A stretch of 64,000 nucleotides of DNA. It comes from Alkalihalobacillus sp. YIM B00296 (GTDB lineage Bacteria; Bacillota; Bacilli; Bacillales; Fictibacillaceae). Within the stretch, counting starts at the first letter, position 1. Each line of letters starts with the position of its first letter. Below the pieces are notes generated by a model. That model searched no databases and was not told where the DNA came from. It worked only from the letters and a program-made list of their open reading frames with translations. The translations under genes and the position numbers were made by a program. This document shows positions 48,170 to 58,046 of this stretch, piece by piece. The stretch spans positions 124,001-188,000 of the forward strand of contig NZ_JAIBLJ010000002.1 of NCBI RefSeq assembly GCF_020179385.1. Direction: 5' to 3'.

Positions 48170-49204
48170 TTATGCTCGTTTGAACTGTTCCAAGAACCTA
48201 AGATCATTCGCATAGAAATGACGGATGTCATCAATTCCGAACTTCAACATGGCGATTCTTTCAGGACCCATACCAAACGCGAAGCCCTTATACTCTTTAG
48301 AATTGAACCCAGCCATTTCAAGTACATTCGGATGTACCATCCCAGCTCCTAAAATTTCAATCCAACCGGTCCTTTTACAGATTGAACATCCTGATCCGTT
48401 GCATTTGAAACAAGACACATCGACTTCAACAGATGGTTCAGTGAATGGGAAGAAGCTTGGCCGGAGTCGGATCTCACGTTCCTCTCCAAACAGCTTTTGT
48501 GCAAACAACGTCAATGTTCCTTTCAAATCACTCATACGGATATTTTTATCGACAAGAAGTCCTTCAATCTGCATGAACTGATGAGAGTGTGTCGCATCAT
48601 CTGTATCTCGGCGATAGACTTTACCAGGACTGATGATTTTGACAGGGCCTTTCCCTTCATGTTTTTCCATCGTGCGGGCTTGTACAGGTGATGTCTGCGT
48701 ACGTAAGAGGAGGTCTTCCGTGATGAAAAAAGAATCCTGCATATCTCTTGCAGGGTGGTTCTTCGGTAGATTCAACGCCTCAAAATTATAGTAGTCCGTT
48801 TCAACTTCTGGACCTTCAGCAATTGAAAAACCCATGCCGATGAAAAGATCTTCAATTTCTTCGATTACTGCTGTAAGCGGATGTGCGTTCCCCTGGCGGA
48901 TCGGACGTCCAGGCAAAGTTACATCGATCGTTTCATTACTTAATTGGCGGTCAAGTTCTTCCCTCTCAAGCTTCTCCTGTTTGGAATCCACTTTTGTCGT
49001 GATGACTTCTCTTACTTCATTTGCTAATTGGCCCATCTTCGGTCTTTCTTCAGCTGGTAGCTTACCCATACCTCGTAAAACTTCTGTGATTGGACCTTTC
49101 TTTCCTAAATATTCAACCCGGATATCCTGTAATTCCTTTAATGAAGACGCATGTTCAATCTTTTCAACGGCTTCCTCTTGCAGGGTCATCAAACGCTCTT
49201 GCAT
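48170..49204 (-). CDS. pheS: Phenylalanine-tRNA ligase alpha subunit
   Basis: Catalytic subunit of PheRS, 344 residues: an N-terminal coiled coil and the class II core with [17 protein letters not shown] (motif 2 region), [18 protein letters not shown] and [14 protein letters not shown] (motif 3). [13 protein letters not shown] segment has four Cys. AAAGGAGG precedes the ATG. Its transcript begins with a Phe T-box about 230 bases upstream. Confidence 0.97.
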   Translation of the reverse strand: MQERLMTLQEEAVEKIEHASSLKELQDIRVEYLGKKGPITEVLRGMGKLPAEERPKMGQLANEVREVITTKVDSKQEKLEREELDRQLSNETIDVTLPGRPIRQGNAHPLTAVIEEIEDLFIGMGFSIAEGPEVETDYYNFEALNLPKNHPARDMQDSFFITEDLLLRTQTSPVQARTMEKHEGKGPVKIISPGKVYRRDTDDATHSHQFMQIEGLLVDKNIRMSDLKGTLTLFAQKLFGEEREIRLRPSFFPFTEPSVEVDVSCFKCNGSGCSICKRTGWIEILGAGMVHPNVLEMAGFNSKEYKGFAFGMGPERIAMLKFGIDDIRHFYANDLRFLEQFKRA

Positions 49205-49427
49205 AACTTGTTCCTCCTTTATCTTCGTAAACTTGACCTATAAAAGGTTCATAAATTTCCTGGATAACCATTCATTTTATTCTTTGGTCATAACCTTCGA
49301 ATACCTATGAGCAAGCATCTTCTTTGCTCCCTGCCCAAGTTATTGCGGAGTAATAGGACTCCTGAGGAAAGGCAAGGGGTGTCAGGCTCGCATGTAAAGC
49401 CGAAAATAGGGAGTAAAAATGCCATAA

Positions 49428-49699
49428 AAAAACCTTCATCCCAGAAAGGGACGAAGGTATCGCGTTACCACCCTAATTAACAGCAATAAATCAAAGAGCT
49501 GTTCACTCCATTATGTAACGGTTTCCCGGCACAATCTTAGCTCATCGGAAATCCGATCAGTGTTCGAAAGGCAACTCCGGAATGAATTCCATCATCTCTA
49601 CCATAAGCACGCTTCCAGTCTATGGCGTCCTCTCCCTGAATGGCGACCTATGATGTACTACTTTCCATCATCGTCATTTTCAACATATTTTGTTAACTA
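49428..49699 (-). promoter_or_regulatory. T-box leader of pheST
   Basis: On the minus strand the T-box sequence AGGGTGGTAACGCG lies before a terminator (AAGGTATC region pairing with CCTTCATCCC region, then TTTTTTT). Upstream Stem I contains GGAATTCATTCC, which offers a TTC (Phe) specifier. Uncharged tRNA-Phe should favour the antiterminator and read-through. The remaining 220 bases to pheS are an untranslated leader. Confidence 0.93.
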
Positions 49700-49705
49700 T
49701 ACTGT

Positions 49706-49734
49706 ATTATAAGGAATCAATAACGTTCCTGCAA
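49706..49734 (-). promoter_or_regulatory. pheST sigma-A promoter
   Basis: TTGCAG, 17-base spacer, TATAAT on the minus strand, lying between the end of the methyltransferase gene and the T-box. Confidence 0.75.
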
Positions 49735-49745
49735 CTATTATTGTC

Positions 49746-50507
49746 TTATTTACGCTCTTTTAGACCATATAACAGAATCCCCGCAGCCACAGCCACATTT
49801 AGTGATTCTGCCTGCCCATAAATCGGTACGAAAAGATTCTGATCCGAGGATGCCAGAAGGTCTTCATGCACGCCGTTCGCTTCATTACCTAAAATCAGCG
49901 CATAACCGCTTATTCTGTCGGATGAAGTGTAAGGGATGCCGTCCTTGAGAGAGGTCCCGAACACCTGGATTCCTATCTCTTTCATTCGCGGAATCCACTC
50001 TAGTAGATTTCCTTTTACGACAGGCAGGTGAAATAAGGATCCTTGCGTCGATCTCAGGACCTTACTGTTGTATAGATCTACCGTTCCGTTTCCGAGAATC
50101 ACCCCGTCAGCTCCTGCACTATCTGCAGTCCGGATAATCGTCCCTAAATTGCCTGGATCCTGGATCCCGTCAAGTAGAAGGTAGCTCCCACTAGAACTGA
50201 GTTCCATTTTCTTGGATCCCGCTTGGACAATCGCTACCACACCCTGTGGAGTCTCTGTATCTGCCAGTTCCTCGATCACAGAAGGTGTTGCAACCCAGGT
50301 CGTCACATTTCCTGTATGCCAATCAGATGGAATACGGAATGATTCATCGATGATCAGGTCAGTTACTTCAGCTTTATGTTTTAAAGCCTCCTCAATCAAA
50401 TGCGGTCCTTCGATAATGAAAGCACCGGCTTTGTCCCGGCCCTTTTTTCTTTTTAATTTATTCCAATCCTTTACCCTACCGTTTTTAGGTGATGTAATTC
50501 GATTCAT
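49746..50507 (-). CDS. ysgA: TrmH/SpoU-family RNA 2'-O-ribose methyltransferase (YsgA)
   Basis: SPOUT-class SAM-dependent methyltransferase, probably acting on rRNA or tRNA ribose. 253 residues from the ATG at 50507, which has AAGGA 11 bases upstream; a TTG seven codons earlier is an alternative. N-terminal substrate-binding domain (FIIEGPHLIEEAL), then SpoU motifs LLLDGIQDPGNLGTIIRTA, LILGNEANGVHEDL and SLNVAVAAGILLYGL. Next to pheS, as in B. subtilis. Exact target unknown. Confidence 0.92.
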   Translation of the reverse strand: MNRITSPKNGRVKDWNKLKRKKGRDKAGAFIIEGPHLIEEALKHKAEVTDLIIDESFRIPSDWHTGNVTTWVATPSVIEELADTETPQGVVAIVQAGSKKMELSSSGSYLLLDGIQDPGNLGTIIRTADSAGADGVILGNGTVDLYNSKVLRSTQGSLFHLPVVKGNLLEWIPRMKEIGIQVFGTSLKDGIPYTSSDRISGYALILGNEANGVHEDLLASSDQNLFVPIYGQAESLNVAVAAGILLYGLKERK

Positions 50508-50643
50508 CTTTTTTTCATTCCTTACCAAATAATAATGCTATTATACGTGATAATCATACATAATCCAATCCAACTGGATAAAAACTATCAACATACAAAT
50601 GCTATGTACATCACTCCTAAAAGAAAATATGAGGTGAAAAAGT

Positions 50644-50850
50644 ATGGATCTAAACCTAAGGAAAGCAGTTTTAGCGAATGTTTCTGGGAATAGCCACGAA
50701 GAGCTTGAAAGTACGATTGTTGAAGCGATCAACAGCGGAGAAGAAAAGATGCTCCCTGGTCTCGGTGTACTTTTTGAAGTCATCTGGCAGAATTGTGACG
50801 AATCAGAGAAAAACGAAATACTTGAAATTCTTGCAGAAGGTCTTCAATAA
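50644..50850 (+). CDS. sspI: Small acid-soluble spore protein I
   Basis: Minor forespore SASP, 68 residues, with the SspI family sequence [35 protein letters not shown] and [15 protein letters not shown] precedes the ATG. It is divergent from ysgA; a sigma-G promoter is expected upstream, but no match was clear enough to report. It confirms a spore former. In B. subtilis sspI also lies beside ysgA-pheS. Confidence 0.95.
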   Translation: MDLNLRKAVLANVSGNSHEELESTIVEAINSGEEKMLPGLGVLFEVIWQNCDESEKNEILEILAEGLQ

Positions 50851-50872
50851 CTAGAATTAGAAAGTCATGAAA

Positions 50873-50903
50873 AATAGGACTCCATAATAAGGGGTCCTCT
50901 TCT
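50873..50903. terminator. Bidirectional terminator between sspI and ysdC
   Basis: AGGACTCC/GGGGTCCT stem with a 7-nt loop; TTTTTC follows on the minus strand and CTTCTTC on the plus strand, between convergent genes. Confidence 0.8.
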
Positions 50904-50908
50904 TCATT

Positions 50909-51994
50909 TCAGGATTCTTTGATTTGGCGTACTATTTTCTCATCCAGACCTTTGATAAGCTCAACCATCAGCCGTACACCTTGTTCATAATCATCTCTAT
51001 GGATGATCGATGCATTAGTATGCAAGTACCTCGTAGCAATCGTAATTGAAATGGCGGGTACTCCTTCATGACTGATATGGATATTTCCTGCATCTGTACC
51101 TCCTCCAGCTGTCGTATCGATCTGGTAAGGTATTTTATTTCTTTCTGCTGTTTCGATGACAAAGTCCCGTAACCCTTTATGAGAAATCGTCCTTGCATCA
51201 TAAATGATAATCTGTGGTCCTTCCCCAAGCTTGGATAGGGCATCTCGCTCTGTCACCCCAGGAGTGTCACCCGGAATGCCTGTATCAATGGCAAATGCAA
51301 TATCGGGTTGGATCATATGAGCTGCTGTCTTAGCACCACGTAAACCTACTTCTTCCTGGGCAGTCCCTACACCATAAATGGTATTCGGATGCTTGATCTT
51401 TTTCAACTGCCTCAACGTATCAATTACGATTGCACATCCAATCCTGTTGTCAAAAGCTTTGGCAAGCAGCATTTTCGGGTTGCTCATGACTGTAAACTCG
51501 AAGTAAGGTATGACGGAATCACCTGGCCGCACTCCAATTTCCAAGGCATTGTCTTTGTCTGAAGCACCAATATCAATATACATATCCTTAATTGGTACAG
51601 GCTTCTTCCTCGCTTCAGGTGAAAGGATATGTGGCGGCTTAGAACCAATTACTCCTACAACATCTCCCTTTTTCGTTTTAACTGTGACACGCTGGGCGAG
51701 CAAAACTTGTTCCCACCAGCCTCCAACAGGTTGAAATCGCAAAAAGCCTTTCTCATCGATTCTTGTCACCATGAATCCAACTTCATCCAGATGTCCTGCC
51801 AGCATGATGCTCGGGCCATTTTTGGAACCTTTTTTCTTAGCAATCAAACTTCCGAGATTATCGTAAAATACCTCATCAGCATAGGGCTCGATGTATCTTT
51901 TCATAACCTCCCGCGGTTCTGATTCGTCGCCTGAGATTCCGTTTGCATCTGTCAATTCCTTCAGCATGGTGAGTGTTTCATCTGAATTATTCAT
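50909..51994 (-). CDS. ysdC: M42-family aminopeptidase (YsdC-like)
   Basis: Cytoplasmic tetrahedral (TET-type) metallo-aminopeptidase, 361 residues. Family metal and catalytic residues can all be placed: His68 and Asp70 (AGHLDEVG), Asp182 (AFDNR), Glu214 and Glu215 (TAQEEVG), Asp237 (AIDTG) and His325 (RYLHTN). AGGAGGG precedes the ATG. Annotators sometimes call this family endoglucanase or glucanase M; the peptidase reading is better supported. It lies downstream of the dUTPase gene. Confidence 0.94.
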   Translation of the reverse strand: MNNSDETLTMLKELTDANGISGDESEPREVMKRYIEPYADEVFYDNLGSLIAKKKGSKNGPSIMLAGHLDEVGFMVTRIDEKGFLRFQPVGGWWEQVLLAQRVTVKTKKGDVVGVIGSKPPHILSPEARKKPVPIKDMYIDIGASDKDNALEIGVRPGDSVIPYFEFTVMSNPKMLLAKAFDNRIGCAIVIDTLRQLKKIKHPNTIYGVGTAQEEVGLRGAKTAAHMIQPDIAFAIDTGIPGDTPGVTERDALSKLGEGPQIIIYDARTISHKGLRDFVIETAERNKIPYQIDTTAGGGTDAGNIHISHEGVPAISITIATRYLHTNASIIHRDDYEQGVRLMVELIKGLDEKIVRQIKES

Positions 51995-52025
51995 GAAGAC
52001 CCTCCTGATGTCTACTCGTGATGTA

Positions 52026-52526
52026 TCAATACCCCTGATCTTGACGTGCGTGGTTCACCTGATTCTTTGATAAGTAAGCATCTTGTATCTCATCAATAGT
52101 AAAACCTAAAACCCGTCCGATCATCAGATAGTCTTCCATTAATCGATTGTAATTATTGATGTCATCCTCATTGTTTTTAAATATGGACACACTCTCATAA
52201 ACCTTCAAGAAAGCATGGACAGGATTTATATCGGCAACTTTGGGTAGAGTTACATGCTGTGGCACTTCATAAGGAAGAATCAACCCAATTGAAAGCAAAA
52301 AATGAATTCCATCCACGTATTCTTCCAGGATGATTTCTTTAGGTGAAGGCGGCTTGGAGCTCCAGAATTTGAAGCATCGTGTTTCATTCGCGAGTTCACC
52401 AATTTCCACAAGTAATGCGAGTATTTTTTCATCTAATAAATCTTCTTTCTCCAATCCTCTTTCGGATTCAATTCGTCTATCCAATTCATTTTGCATCTTA
52501 TACATTTGTTGAAGTTCCAGGTCCAT
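52026..52526 (-). CDS. Dimeric dUTP diphosphatase (MazG-like all-alpha NTPase)
   Basis: House-cleaning enzyme that converts dUTP to dUMP, of the all-alpha dUTPase_2 family; 166 residues from the ATG at 52526, with GAGAGGGG upstream. Metal-binding pairs are visible: [17 protein letters not shown] (ExxE) and [11 protein letters not shown] (ExxD). An upstream in-frame start has no ribosome-binding site. It is followed by ysdC, 31 bases away, so the two may be co-transcribed. Confidence 0.85.
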   Translation of the reverse strand: MDLELQQMYKMQNELDRRIESERGLEKEDLLDEKILALLVEIGELANETRCFKFWSSKPPSPKEIILEEYVDGIHFLLSIGLILPYEVPQHVTLPKVADINPVHAFLKVYESVSIFKNNEDDINNYNRLMEDYLMIGRVLGFTIDEIQDAYLSKNQVNHARQDQGY

Positions 52527-52598
52527 AGAATATCCCCTCTCTTTATACTTTCTCCAGTATAACAAGGAACATCATGAACCTTAAAGAATTCTTCTTAA

Positions 52599-52636
52599 TA
52601 AAAAGCCGGAACCTCTTCTTAAGAGTACACCGGCAC
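52599..52636 (-). terminator. Terminator after the TVP38-family gene
   Basis: GCCGGTGTACTCTT and AAGAGGTTCCGGC pair, followed by TTTTTATT on the minus strand. Confidence 0.85.
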
Positions 52637-52643
52637 TAAACGC

Positions 52644-53216
52644 TCAACGTGCTTCTGCAAAGAAATCCTGCCATTTGTAGACCCATTCTTTACGCCTTAG
52701 TGCATAAAATAACACTGCTAAGAAACAGAGGATGCTAATCATCCAATAAAGCGTCAATTGGTTCAACCAGCTTCCAAACGATGTATAAACAATAGCTAAA
52801 GGTACATTCGTAAATAAGGAGAGCTTGGTGTAGTCCTTAAAATTTCTTGCAACCTCAATGATACAGAGAGAAATGAGATGAAAATGAAGAAATGGGACCA
52901 AGCGTAAGATGGTGATTTGTCCGATTGAGAGTTCTGAACGTTTTCCAAACCATTTTTCTTTCATGTACATGACTTTGTTGAAAGATTTCGGCAACGATTT
53001 TACGATTGCATAAAAATAGACACTGACCAATGTTACACCGATGATGGAATAGATCGTTCCGAAAACCACACCAAAAACGACACCGCCAAGAATACAGATG
53101 AATCCGACTGGAATAAATAAAAATTGCCGTAAAATGTGCAGGAAAATAAACAGGACTGGGGCCAATGCACCGCTTTTACCGAGCCAATGGATGAGTTGCA
53201 TTGCATGCTGTTCCAT
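52644..53216 (-). CDS. TVP38/TMEM64 (DedA-like, VTT domain) membrane protein
   Basis: Integral membrane protein of 190 residues from the ATG at 53216, with a G-rich GGGGGG site six bases upstream. The VTT signature region is PVGFICILGGVVFGVVFGTIYS followed by LRLVPFLHFHLISL. Relatives act as lipid scramblases or undecaprenyl-phosphate flippases; the function of this branch is unknown. In B. subtilis a TVP38 gene (ytxB) lies between ytxC and thrS; here none is there, and this copy sits beyond ysdA. Confidence 0.8.
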   Translation of the reverse strand: MEQHAMQLIHWLGKSGALAPVLFIFLHILRQFLFIPVGFICILGGVVFGVVFGTIYSIIGVTLVSVYFYAIVKSLPKSFNKVMYMKEKWFGKRSELSIGQITILRLVPFLHFHLISLCIIEVARNFKDYTKLSLFTNVPLAIVYTSFGSWLNQLTLYWMISILCFLAVLFYALRRKEWVYKWQDFFAEAR

Positions 53217-53265
53217 CTCCATCCCCCCCATAAACAATTTATGAAAAGGGAAACGGACTTAGACC

Positions 53266-53526
53266 TTACCTGTTGGCAGACAAGTATAGGTAAAGGCTGA
53301 TCTGGAGGATGATCAAGACCGGGATCCCTATTCGGAAGGAGAGGTGCTTCGTTTTATGACGGAAGAGCTGCATGCCTGCAAAAATTCCGATCGGGCCGCC
53401 CATTATGGAAACGATCCATAAATGCGTTTCAGAGATCCTCCATTGCTGTCTCTTTGCTTTTTGTTTATCAATGAACATGATGATTAGACCATATAAATTC
53501 ATTAAAACCAATGTATAAATGATCAT
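53266..53526 (-). CDS. ysdA: DUF1294 family membrane protein YsdA
   Basis: Small membrane protein, 86 residues, three hydrophobic spans and the DUF1294 pattern MFIDKQKAKRQQWRISE, then GGPIGIFAGMQLFRHKTKH. Function unknown. AAAGGAAG precedes the ATG. It lies downstream of rplT after a terminator, as in B. subtilis. Confidence 0.9.
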   Translation of the reverse strand: MIIYTLVLMNLYGLIIMFIDKQKAKRQQWRISETHLWIVSIMGGPIGIFAGMQLFRHKTKHLSFRIGIPVLIILQISLYLYLSANR

Positions 53527-53814
53527 TGTTTCCGCTTCCTTTTCTTCTCGTTGGATTTTTTAGTTATCGGGCTGGTGATTGTAGGCTGGTTTTGCGGATC
53601 CACTTTACGTGTTTATGTATTTGCCCGTTTGTACGAAAGGATATCAAATTTGGATATAAGGTGGCTAGCTCTTCATTCGGCCGTACAGTTCACATAATGA
53701 TTATTGAATCCATAATTGATCTCCCTGTTCCTTTGTGTTTAGTTTATTTAGAAAAATAAATATCTGGACTGACTTATTTCGCCTTTGACGGCTTAATGAG
53801 TATCTTTCAATTTT
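53527..53814. other. Intergenic region between ysdA and rplT, left part, no gene seen
   Basis: A 77-codon plus-strand frame starts at the TTG overlapping the ysdA start but has no ribosome-binding site, and its composition is unlike its neighbours. Nothing else can be supported. The ysdA promoter should lie here. Confidence 0.4.
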
Positions 53815-53915
53815 TTCGCATTTTCAGGGTCTCATAAAGCTCCTATGAGGACCTCAAAATTCATCTTTCGCATTTTCAGGGTCTCATAAAGCCCCAATAA
53901 TTACCTCGAAAATCT
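53815..53915. repeat. 52-nt spaced direct repeat (TTCGCATTTTCAGGGTCTC)
   Basis: TTCGCATTTTCAGGGTCTC followed by ATAAAGC occurs at 53815 and again exactly 52 bases later, each followed by a diverged ACCTC-AAA tail. Period, length and the starting TTTCGCA resemble the pair at 13493. Confidence 0.85.
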
Positions 53916-53921
53916 GCATAT

Positions 53922-53958
53922 GTAAAAAAAAGGCTGACTATTTGCATAGTCAACCCCT
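53922..53958 (-). terminator. infC-rpmI-rplT terminator
   Basis: GGGTTGACTAT/ATAGTCAGCC stem around GCAA, followed by TTTTTTTT on the minus strand, a few bases past rplT. Confidence 0.92.
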
Positions 53959-53965
53959 TTGTTAT

Positions 53966-54325
53966 TTATGCTTTAAGGCTATCCTTAGCTTTGTTTGCAA
54001 GTTCCGAGAAAGCTTTCTCATCGTTTATAGCAAGTTCAGCTAGCATCTTACGATTAACATCGATTCCGGCTTGCTTCAAACCGTGCATCATGCGGCTGTA
54101 AGAAATTCCGTTCATACGAGCTGCCGCGTTGATACGTGTGATCCATATTTTACGGAAATCACGCTTCTTTTGACGACGGTCACGGTATGCATAGCGTAAT
54201 GATTTGAATACTTGTTGTTGAGCAACTTTGAATAATTTATGTTTCGCACCAAAATAACCTTTAGCAAGTTTTAAGACGCGTTTACGACGACGACGTGTTA
54301 CATAGCCACCTTTTACTCTTGGCAT
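53966..54325 (-). CDS. rplT: 50S ribosomal protein L20
   Basis: Early-assembly 23S rRNA-binding protein and, in B. subtilis, the autogenous repressor of its own operon. 119 residues with the typical basic [25 protein letters not shown] start. Normal length. Last gene of infC-rpmI-rplT. The likely target of repression is the leader at 55177-55417. Confidence 0.98.
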   Translation of the reverse strand: MPRVKGGYVTRRRRKRVLKLAKGYFGAKHKLFKVAQQQVFKSLRYAYRDRRQKKRDFRKIWITRINAAARMNGISYSRMMHGLKQAGIDVNRKMLAELAINDEKAFSELANKAKDSLKA

Positions 54326-54406
54326 TGTAATCCCTCCTAGATTTTTCAGTTATTAATTACTTGTTCAAAAAGCAGGCGTACAGTAGCTTTATGAACATAT
54401 GATGAT

Positions 54407-54595
54407 TTAAATCATGTCTTTGATGCGCTTGTAGTCTCCGCTGGACACAAGTGCAGATTTACGGAGCTTACGCTTTTGCTTTTGAGACTTGTTACGGAAC
54501 ATATGGCTAGTGAATGCGTGTGAACGCTTCAATTTGCCACTTCCGGTTTTCTTGAATCGCTTAGCAGTCCCTTTATGAGTTTTCATTTTCGGCAT
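54407..54595 (-). CDS. rpmI: 50S ribosomal protein L35
   Basis: Small basic ribosomal protein, 62 residues, beginning [20 protein letters not shown]. The family in Bacillus usually has about 66 residues; here the C terminus stops after KRIKDMI, a few residues short, with no sign of a frameshift. Middle gene of infC-rpmI-rplT. Confidence 0.97.
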   Translation of the reverse strand: MPKMKTHKGTAKRFKKTGSGKLKRSHAFTSHMFRNKSQKQKRKLRKSALVSSGDYKRIKDMI

Positions 54596-54660
54596 GGTAA
54601 AGTTCCTCCTTTGATTACTTGTTCGAAGAAATTCCGTTCAAGATCCCTACCGTTCAAAAG

Positions 54661-55176
54661 TTATTTACTTTCAATCGGAGCTAAGATCAAGAACATACTG
54701 CGGCCTTCCATTTTAGGCCTGGATTCAATCGTTCCAAAATCCTCACATTCCTTGGCCATACGCATAAGCACGTCACGTCCTAATTCGGAGTGAGTGATCG
54801 CACGTCCTCGGAAACGGATGGACGCTTTGACTTTGTTCCCCTTTTCAAGGAACTTTCTCGCATTACGAAGCTTTGTGTTGAAATCGTGTTCTTCAATATT
54901 CGGGCTAAGACGAACTTCCTTCGTCGTAATAGTCTTTTGATTCTTACGCGCTTCTTTTTCTTTTTTCTGCTGCTCATAGCGATACTTACCATAGTCCATA
55001 ATTCTGCAGACTGGCGGTTTCGCATTAGGTGCAACAAGAACAAGATCCAGATTTGCATTTGCTGCAATTTCAAGTGCTTCTTGACGAGATTTTACGCCAA
55101 TTTGATCTCCATTAGCGCCAATCAGGCGAACTTCGCGAGCGCGAATGCCGTCGTTGACCATCATGTCCTTACTAAT
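54661..55176 (-). CDS. infC: Translation initiation factor IF-3 (AUU start)
   Basis: Prevents premature subunit joining and checks the start codon. N-terminal domain ([13 protein letters not shown]), basic linker ([18 protein letters not shown]) and C-terminal domain ([17 protein letters not shown]). The first ATG of the frame is at 55164, but GGAGGTG is correctly spaced only for the ATT at 55176, giving [10 protein letters not shown], which matches the Bacillus/Geobacillus IF-3 N terminus. AUU starts are typical of infC and allow IF-3 to repress its own synthesis. 171 residues. Confidence 0.95.
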   Translation of the reverse strand: MSKDMMVNDGIRAREVRLIGANGDQIGVKSRQEALEIAANANLDLVLVAPNAKPPVCRIMDYGKYRYEQQKKEKEARKNQKTITTKEVRLSPNIEEHDFNTKLRNARKFLEKGNKVKASIRFRGRAITHSELGRDVLMRMAKECEDFGTIESRPKMEGRSMFLILAPIESK

Positions 55177-55417
55177 AATGAGCCACCTCCATCGATTTTT
55201 ACAACCTAATCTTTTCTTGTAAAGTAAAGCAAATCTATTTCAATTTTTAATACAAAACAAATAGAAAAAGCGTCGGCGCATACCACACCCACACTGAAAG
55301 GTTCCAACTATTGTCGAAAACTGTATCATTTGTACCTGTCAGCTGTACTTTTGTACGCCAATCAGGTGAGAAGCGGGTGCTTCTGCTTGTTTACAAGAAT
55401 ATACGATTATATTTTAC
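55177..55417 (-). promoter_or_regulatory. infC-rpmI-rplT leader, probable L20-binding leader
   Basis: A 240-base leader on the minus strand. It has the hairpin AGAAGCACCCGCTTCT followed by CACCTGA and later a CTGACAGGTAC segment able to pair with it. Near the end GCGCCGACGC and a T run (CTTTTTC) suggest an attenuator. The operon, position and first hairpin fit the Bacillaceae L20 leader. The assignment is from memory of that family and needs a covariance-model search. Confidence 0.6.
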
Positions 55418-55423
55418 ATTAGA

Positions 55424-55453
55424 ATCATATCATCGATGTCATATTGATGTCAA
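55424..55453 (-). promoter_or_regulatory. infC operon sigma-A promoter
   Basis: TTGACA, 18-base spacer, TATGAT on the minus strand; a second TATAAT lies about 20 bases downstream. The 210 bases between here and the thrS terminator show nothing else. Confidence 0.75.
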
Positions 55454-55666
55454 GCCAACACTCTGGCTTCGTTTCAACCTTTATAGCGTAAATGATTTCA
55501 TGTGAAAAATCAAGGATTATTTTGTGAAAGGCAATAACAAATCGTTTTTTGAATTACAAGAATATGTTGGAACGTTTTGTTCCTGGGCGGAGATCCTCTT
55601 GTAAGATGAGTAATGAACACAATAACTTTAAGAGTTTATCGCTTCACTCACAAAGTCTCATCACTA

Positions 55667-55699
55667 GGAAAAGGAGATGACCGATTGAGCCATCTCCCT
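55667..55699 (-). terminator. thrS terminator
   Basis: GGAGATGG/TCATCTCC stem with an 8-nt loop followed by TTTTCC on the minus strand, just past the thrS stop. Confidence 0.85.
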
Positions 55700-55705
55700 C
55701 TTGCT

Positions 55706-57640
55706 TCAACTATGCTCTATTTCTGCTTTAAGACTTGCTTTGAAGTCCTCTAGTGAAACAGTTTCAGAATCTTGTTCCCCGTACTTACGAACATTGACAG
55801 CGTTGGATTCGATTTCCTGGTCTCCCACTACCAACATGTAAGGGACTTTCTGCATTTGTGCTTCACGGATCTTATATCCGATCTTCTCTTCACGGGAATC
55901 TACCTCGACACGGATTCCATTCGTCTTCAGTTCTTCCTGTACTTTATATGCGTAGTCCATATGCACCGCAGATACAGGGATGATTTTTGCTTGGACTGGA
56001 GCCAACCAGGTAGGAAGCGCACCTTTATATTCTTCAATCAAGAATGCGACAAAGCGTTCCATTGTTGAAACGACTCCCCTGTGGATGACGACCGGGCGAT
56101 GGTCTTGGCCGTCGCTGCCTTTGTACGTAAGATCAAAGCGTTCTGGCAAGTGGAAGTCAAGCTGTACAGTAGAGAGCGTCTCCTCTTTTCCAAGCGCTGT
56201 CCTCACCTGGACATCCAGTTTCGGCCCGTAGAAGGCCGCTTCCCCATCTGCTTCCACATAATTCAGATCCATGTCTTCCATTGTCTCTTTCAAGAGGGCT
56301 TGTGCCTTTTCCCACATTTCATCGTTATCGACATACTTCTCTTTATCTTCAGGGTCACGATAGGACAGACGGAATTTGTAGTCTTTGATTCCGAAGTCCT
56401 TGTAAACTTTCTGGATAAGTTGCACCACCCTGATGAATTCCTCTTTCAACTGATCAGGCCTTACGAAAATATGGGCATCATTCAAAGTCATGGAGCGTAC
56501 ACGTTGTAACCCTGCAAGTGCTCCAGACATTTCATGGCGATGCATAGTGCCGAGCTCAGCAATACGGACAGGCAGATCACGGTAGCTGTGCAATGCGTTT
56601 TTATAAATCATCATATGATGCGGGCAGTTCATCGGACGGAGAACAAGCTGTTCGTTATCCATTTCAATTGCTGGATACATATCCTCCTGGTAATGGTCCC
56701 AGTGGCCGGAAGTCTTGTATAGTTCAACACTGCCAAGATGAGGTGTGTATACATGGTCATAGCCGAGCTTTACTTCCGTATCGACGATATATCGTTCGAT
56801 GACCCGGCGGATTGTTGCACCTTTAGGAAGCCAAATCGGCAATCCTTGACCGACCTTTTGTGAGATTGTGAAAATCTCTAATTCTTTTCCTAGTTTACGG
56901 TGGTCACGCTCCTTCGCTTCCTCGAGGAAGTACAGATGCTCCTCAAGCTCTGATTTTTTATTGAACGCTGTCCCGTAAACTCGTTGAAGCATTTGGTTAT
57001 CACTGTCGCCTCTCCAATAAGCCCCAGAGATGTTCATCAGTTTGAAAACCTTCAGTTTGCTTGTTTGCGGAACATGGACACCTCGGCAAAGATCGAAGAA
57101 TTCTCCTTGATGATAGAAAGTGATCTTTTCTCCTTCTGGAATCGCTTCGACTAACTCCACTTTAAGATCGTCTCCGGGTTCCTCATACCGGCGGATTGCT
57201 TCTTCCCGACTTACTTCCTCGCGAGTGATTTCAAGGTTTTCATCTACGATTTTTTTCATTTCTTTTTCAATCTTAGGGAAATCCTCTTCAGTGAGGCGCT
57301 GCTCCATATCAATATCATAGTAGAACCCGTTTTCAATCGTCGGCCCTACACCAAGCTTGACTTTCTGATCTGAAAAAACGCGCTTGATTGCTTGCGCCAT
57401 CAGATGAGCTGTACTGTGACGGATGATTTCAAGCCCTTCTTCAGAATCGGGCATGACGATTGTGATTGTTCCGTCTTGCTCAATCGGTTGACGCAGGTCA
57501 AGCAACTGGTCATCAAGCTTTCCGGCGATGGCTTTCTTTTTCAAGCCTGGGCTGATTGATGCGGCGATTTCTTCTGTTGTCACGCCTTTATCAAACACCT
57601 TGACTGCACCATCCGGAAAAGTAATATTCACCTTAGACAT
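55706..57640 (-). CDS. thrS: Threonine-tRNA ligase
   Basis: Class II synthetase, 644 residues. Order: TGS domain ([18 protein letters not shown]), editing SAD domain ([15 protein letters not shown]), catalytic core with the zinc-site motif [14 protein letters not shown], motif 2 ([20 protein letters not shown]) and motif 3 ([19 protein letters not shown]), then a C-terminal anticodon-binding domain. AGGAGTG precedes the ATG. Regulated by the T-box upstream. Confidence 0.98.
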   Translation of the reverse strand: MSKVNITFPDGAVKVFDKGVTTEEIAASISPGLKKKAIAGKLDDQLLDLRQPIEQDGTITIVMPDSEEGLEIIRHSTAHLMAQAIKRVFSDQKVKLGVGPTIENGFYYDIDMEQRLTEEDFPKIEKEMKKIVDENLEITREEVSREEAIRRYEEPGDDLKVELVEAIPEGEKITFYHQGEFFDLCRGVHVPQTSKLKVFKLMNISGAYWRGDSDNQMLQRVYGTAFNKKSELEEHLYFLEEAKERDHRKLGKELEIFTISQKVGQGLPIWLPKGATIRRVIERYIVDTEVKLGYDHVYTPHLGSVELYKTSGHWDHYQEDMYPAIEMDNEQLVLRPMNCPHHMMIYKNALHSYRDLPVRIAELGTMHRHEMSGALAGLQRVRSMTLNDAHIFVRPDQLKEEFIRVVQLIQKVYKDFGIKDYKFRLSYRDPEDKEKYVDNDEMWEKAQALLKETMEDMDLNYVEADGEAAFYGPKLDVQVRTALGKEETLSTVQLDFHLPERFDLTYKGSDGQDHRPVVIHRGVVSTMERFVAFLIEEYKGALPTWLAPVQAKIIPVSAVHMDYAYKVQEELKTNGIRVEVDSREEKIGYKIREAQMQKVPYMLVVGDQEIESNAVNVRKYGEQDSETVSLEDFKASLKAEIEHS

Positions 57641-57726
57641 GGTCGTTCACACTCCTACATTAATTAATACAACTATTAGTCAACTAGCTTTGCGCAAACT
57701 AGAAAAACCCGTCAAACAAAATGGAA

Positions 57727-57981
57727 TTAAAAAAACACCCATCCCTGGAAAAGGGACGAGTGTTTGCTCGCGGTTCCACCCTCGTTCCGACTCACATGCC
57801 GGCACTTGGAATCATTTAACGGTCATTTACCGTCAACGGTTACTTTATGAATTCCCCGTTGAAGTTCAGAGGTGGTAAGCACTTTTTACTTGGTGAAGAG
57901 ATTTCAGCTGATTCTCTTCTCTCTGGAAACCAGAATCCAAAGGCCCATATCCTCGTCATTACTTTGGTATTGTTAATTGTT
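57727..57981 (-). promoter_or_regulatory. T-box leader of thrS
   Basis: On the minus strand the T-box AGGGTGGAACCGCG is followed by a terminator (CACTCGTCCC pairing with GGGATGGGTG, then TTTTTTT). Upstream, Stem I contains GTGCTTACCACCTC, offering an ACC (Thr) specifier. Uncharged tRNA-Thr should permit read-through. Confidence 0.94.
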
Positions 57982-57988
57982 ATGTAGT

Positions 57989-58017
57989 ATTATATGCAGT
58001 CTACCAAAGAAAATCAA
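57989..58017 (-). promoter_or_regulatory. thrS sigma-A promoter
   Basis: TTGATT, 17-base spacer, TATAAT on the minus strand, 8 bases before the expected leader start. Confidence 0.75.
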
Positions 58018-58046
58018 GCCTGAAAATACCAAATATAAGTTTTTTG

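Noticed and set aside
49310-49427. Segment with TTTCCTCAGGAGTC resembling the ends of repeats A/B
   Set aside because: Similarity to CTTTTCCCGCAGGAGTGTC is short and not extended on either side; it may simply be part of the pheS leader.
53526-53759. Plus-strand 77-codon frame between ysdA and rplT
   Set aside because: Starts at a TTG overlapping the ysdA start codon, lacks a ribosome-binding site and has no coherent domain or hydrophobicity pattern.
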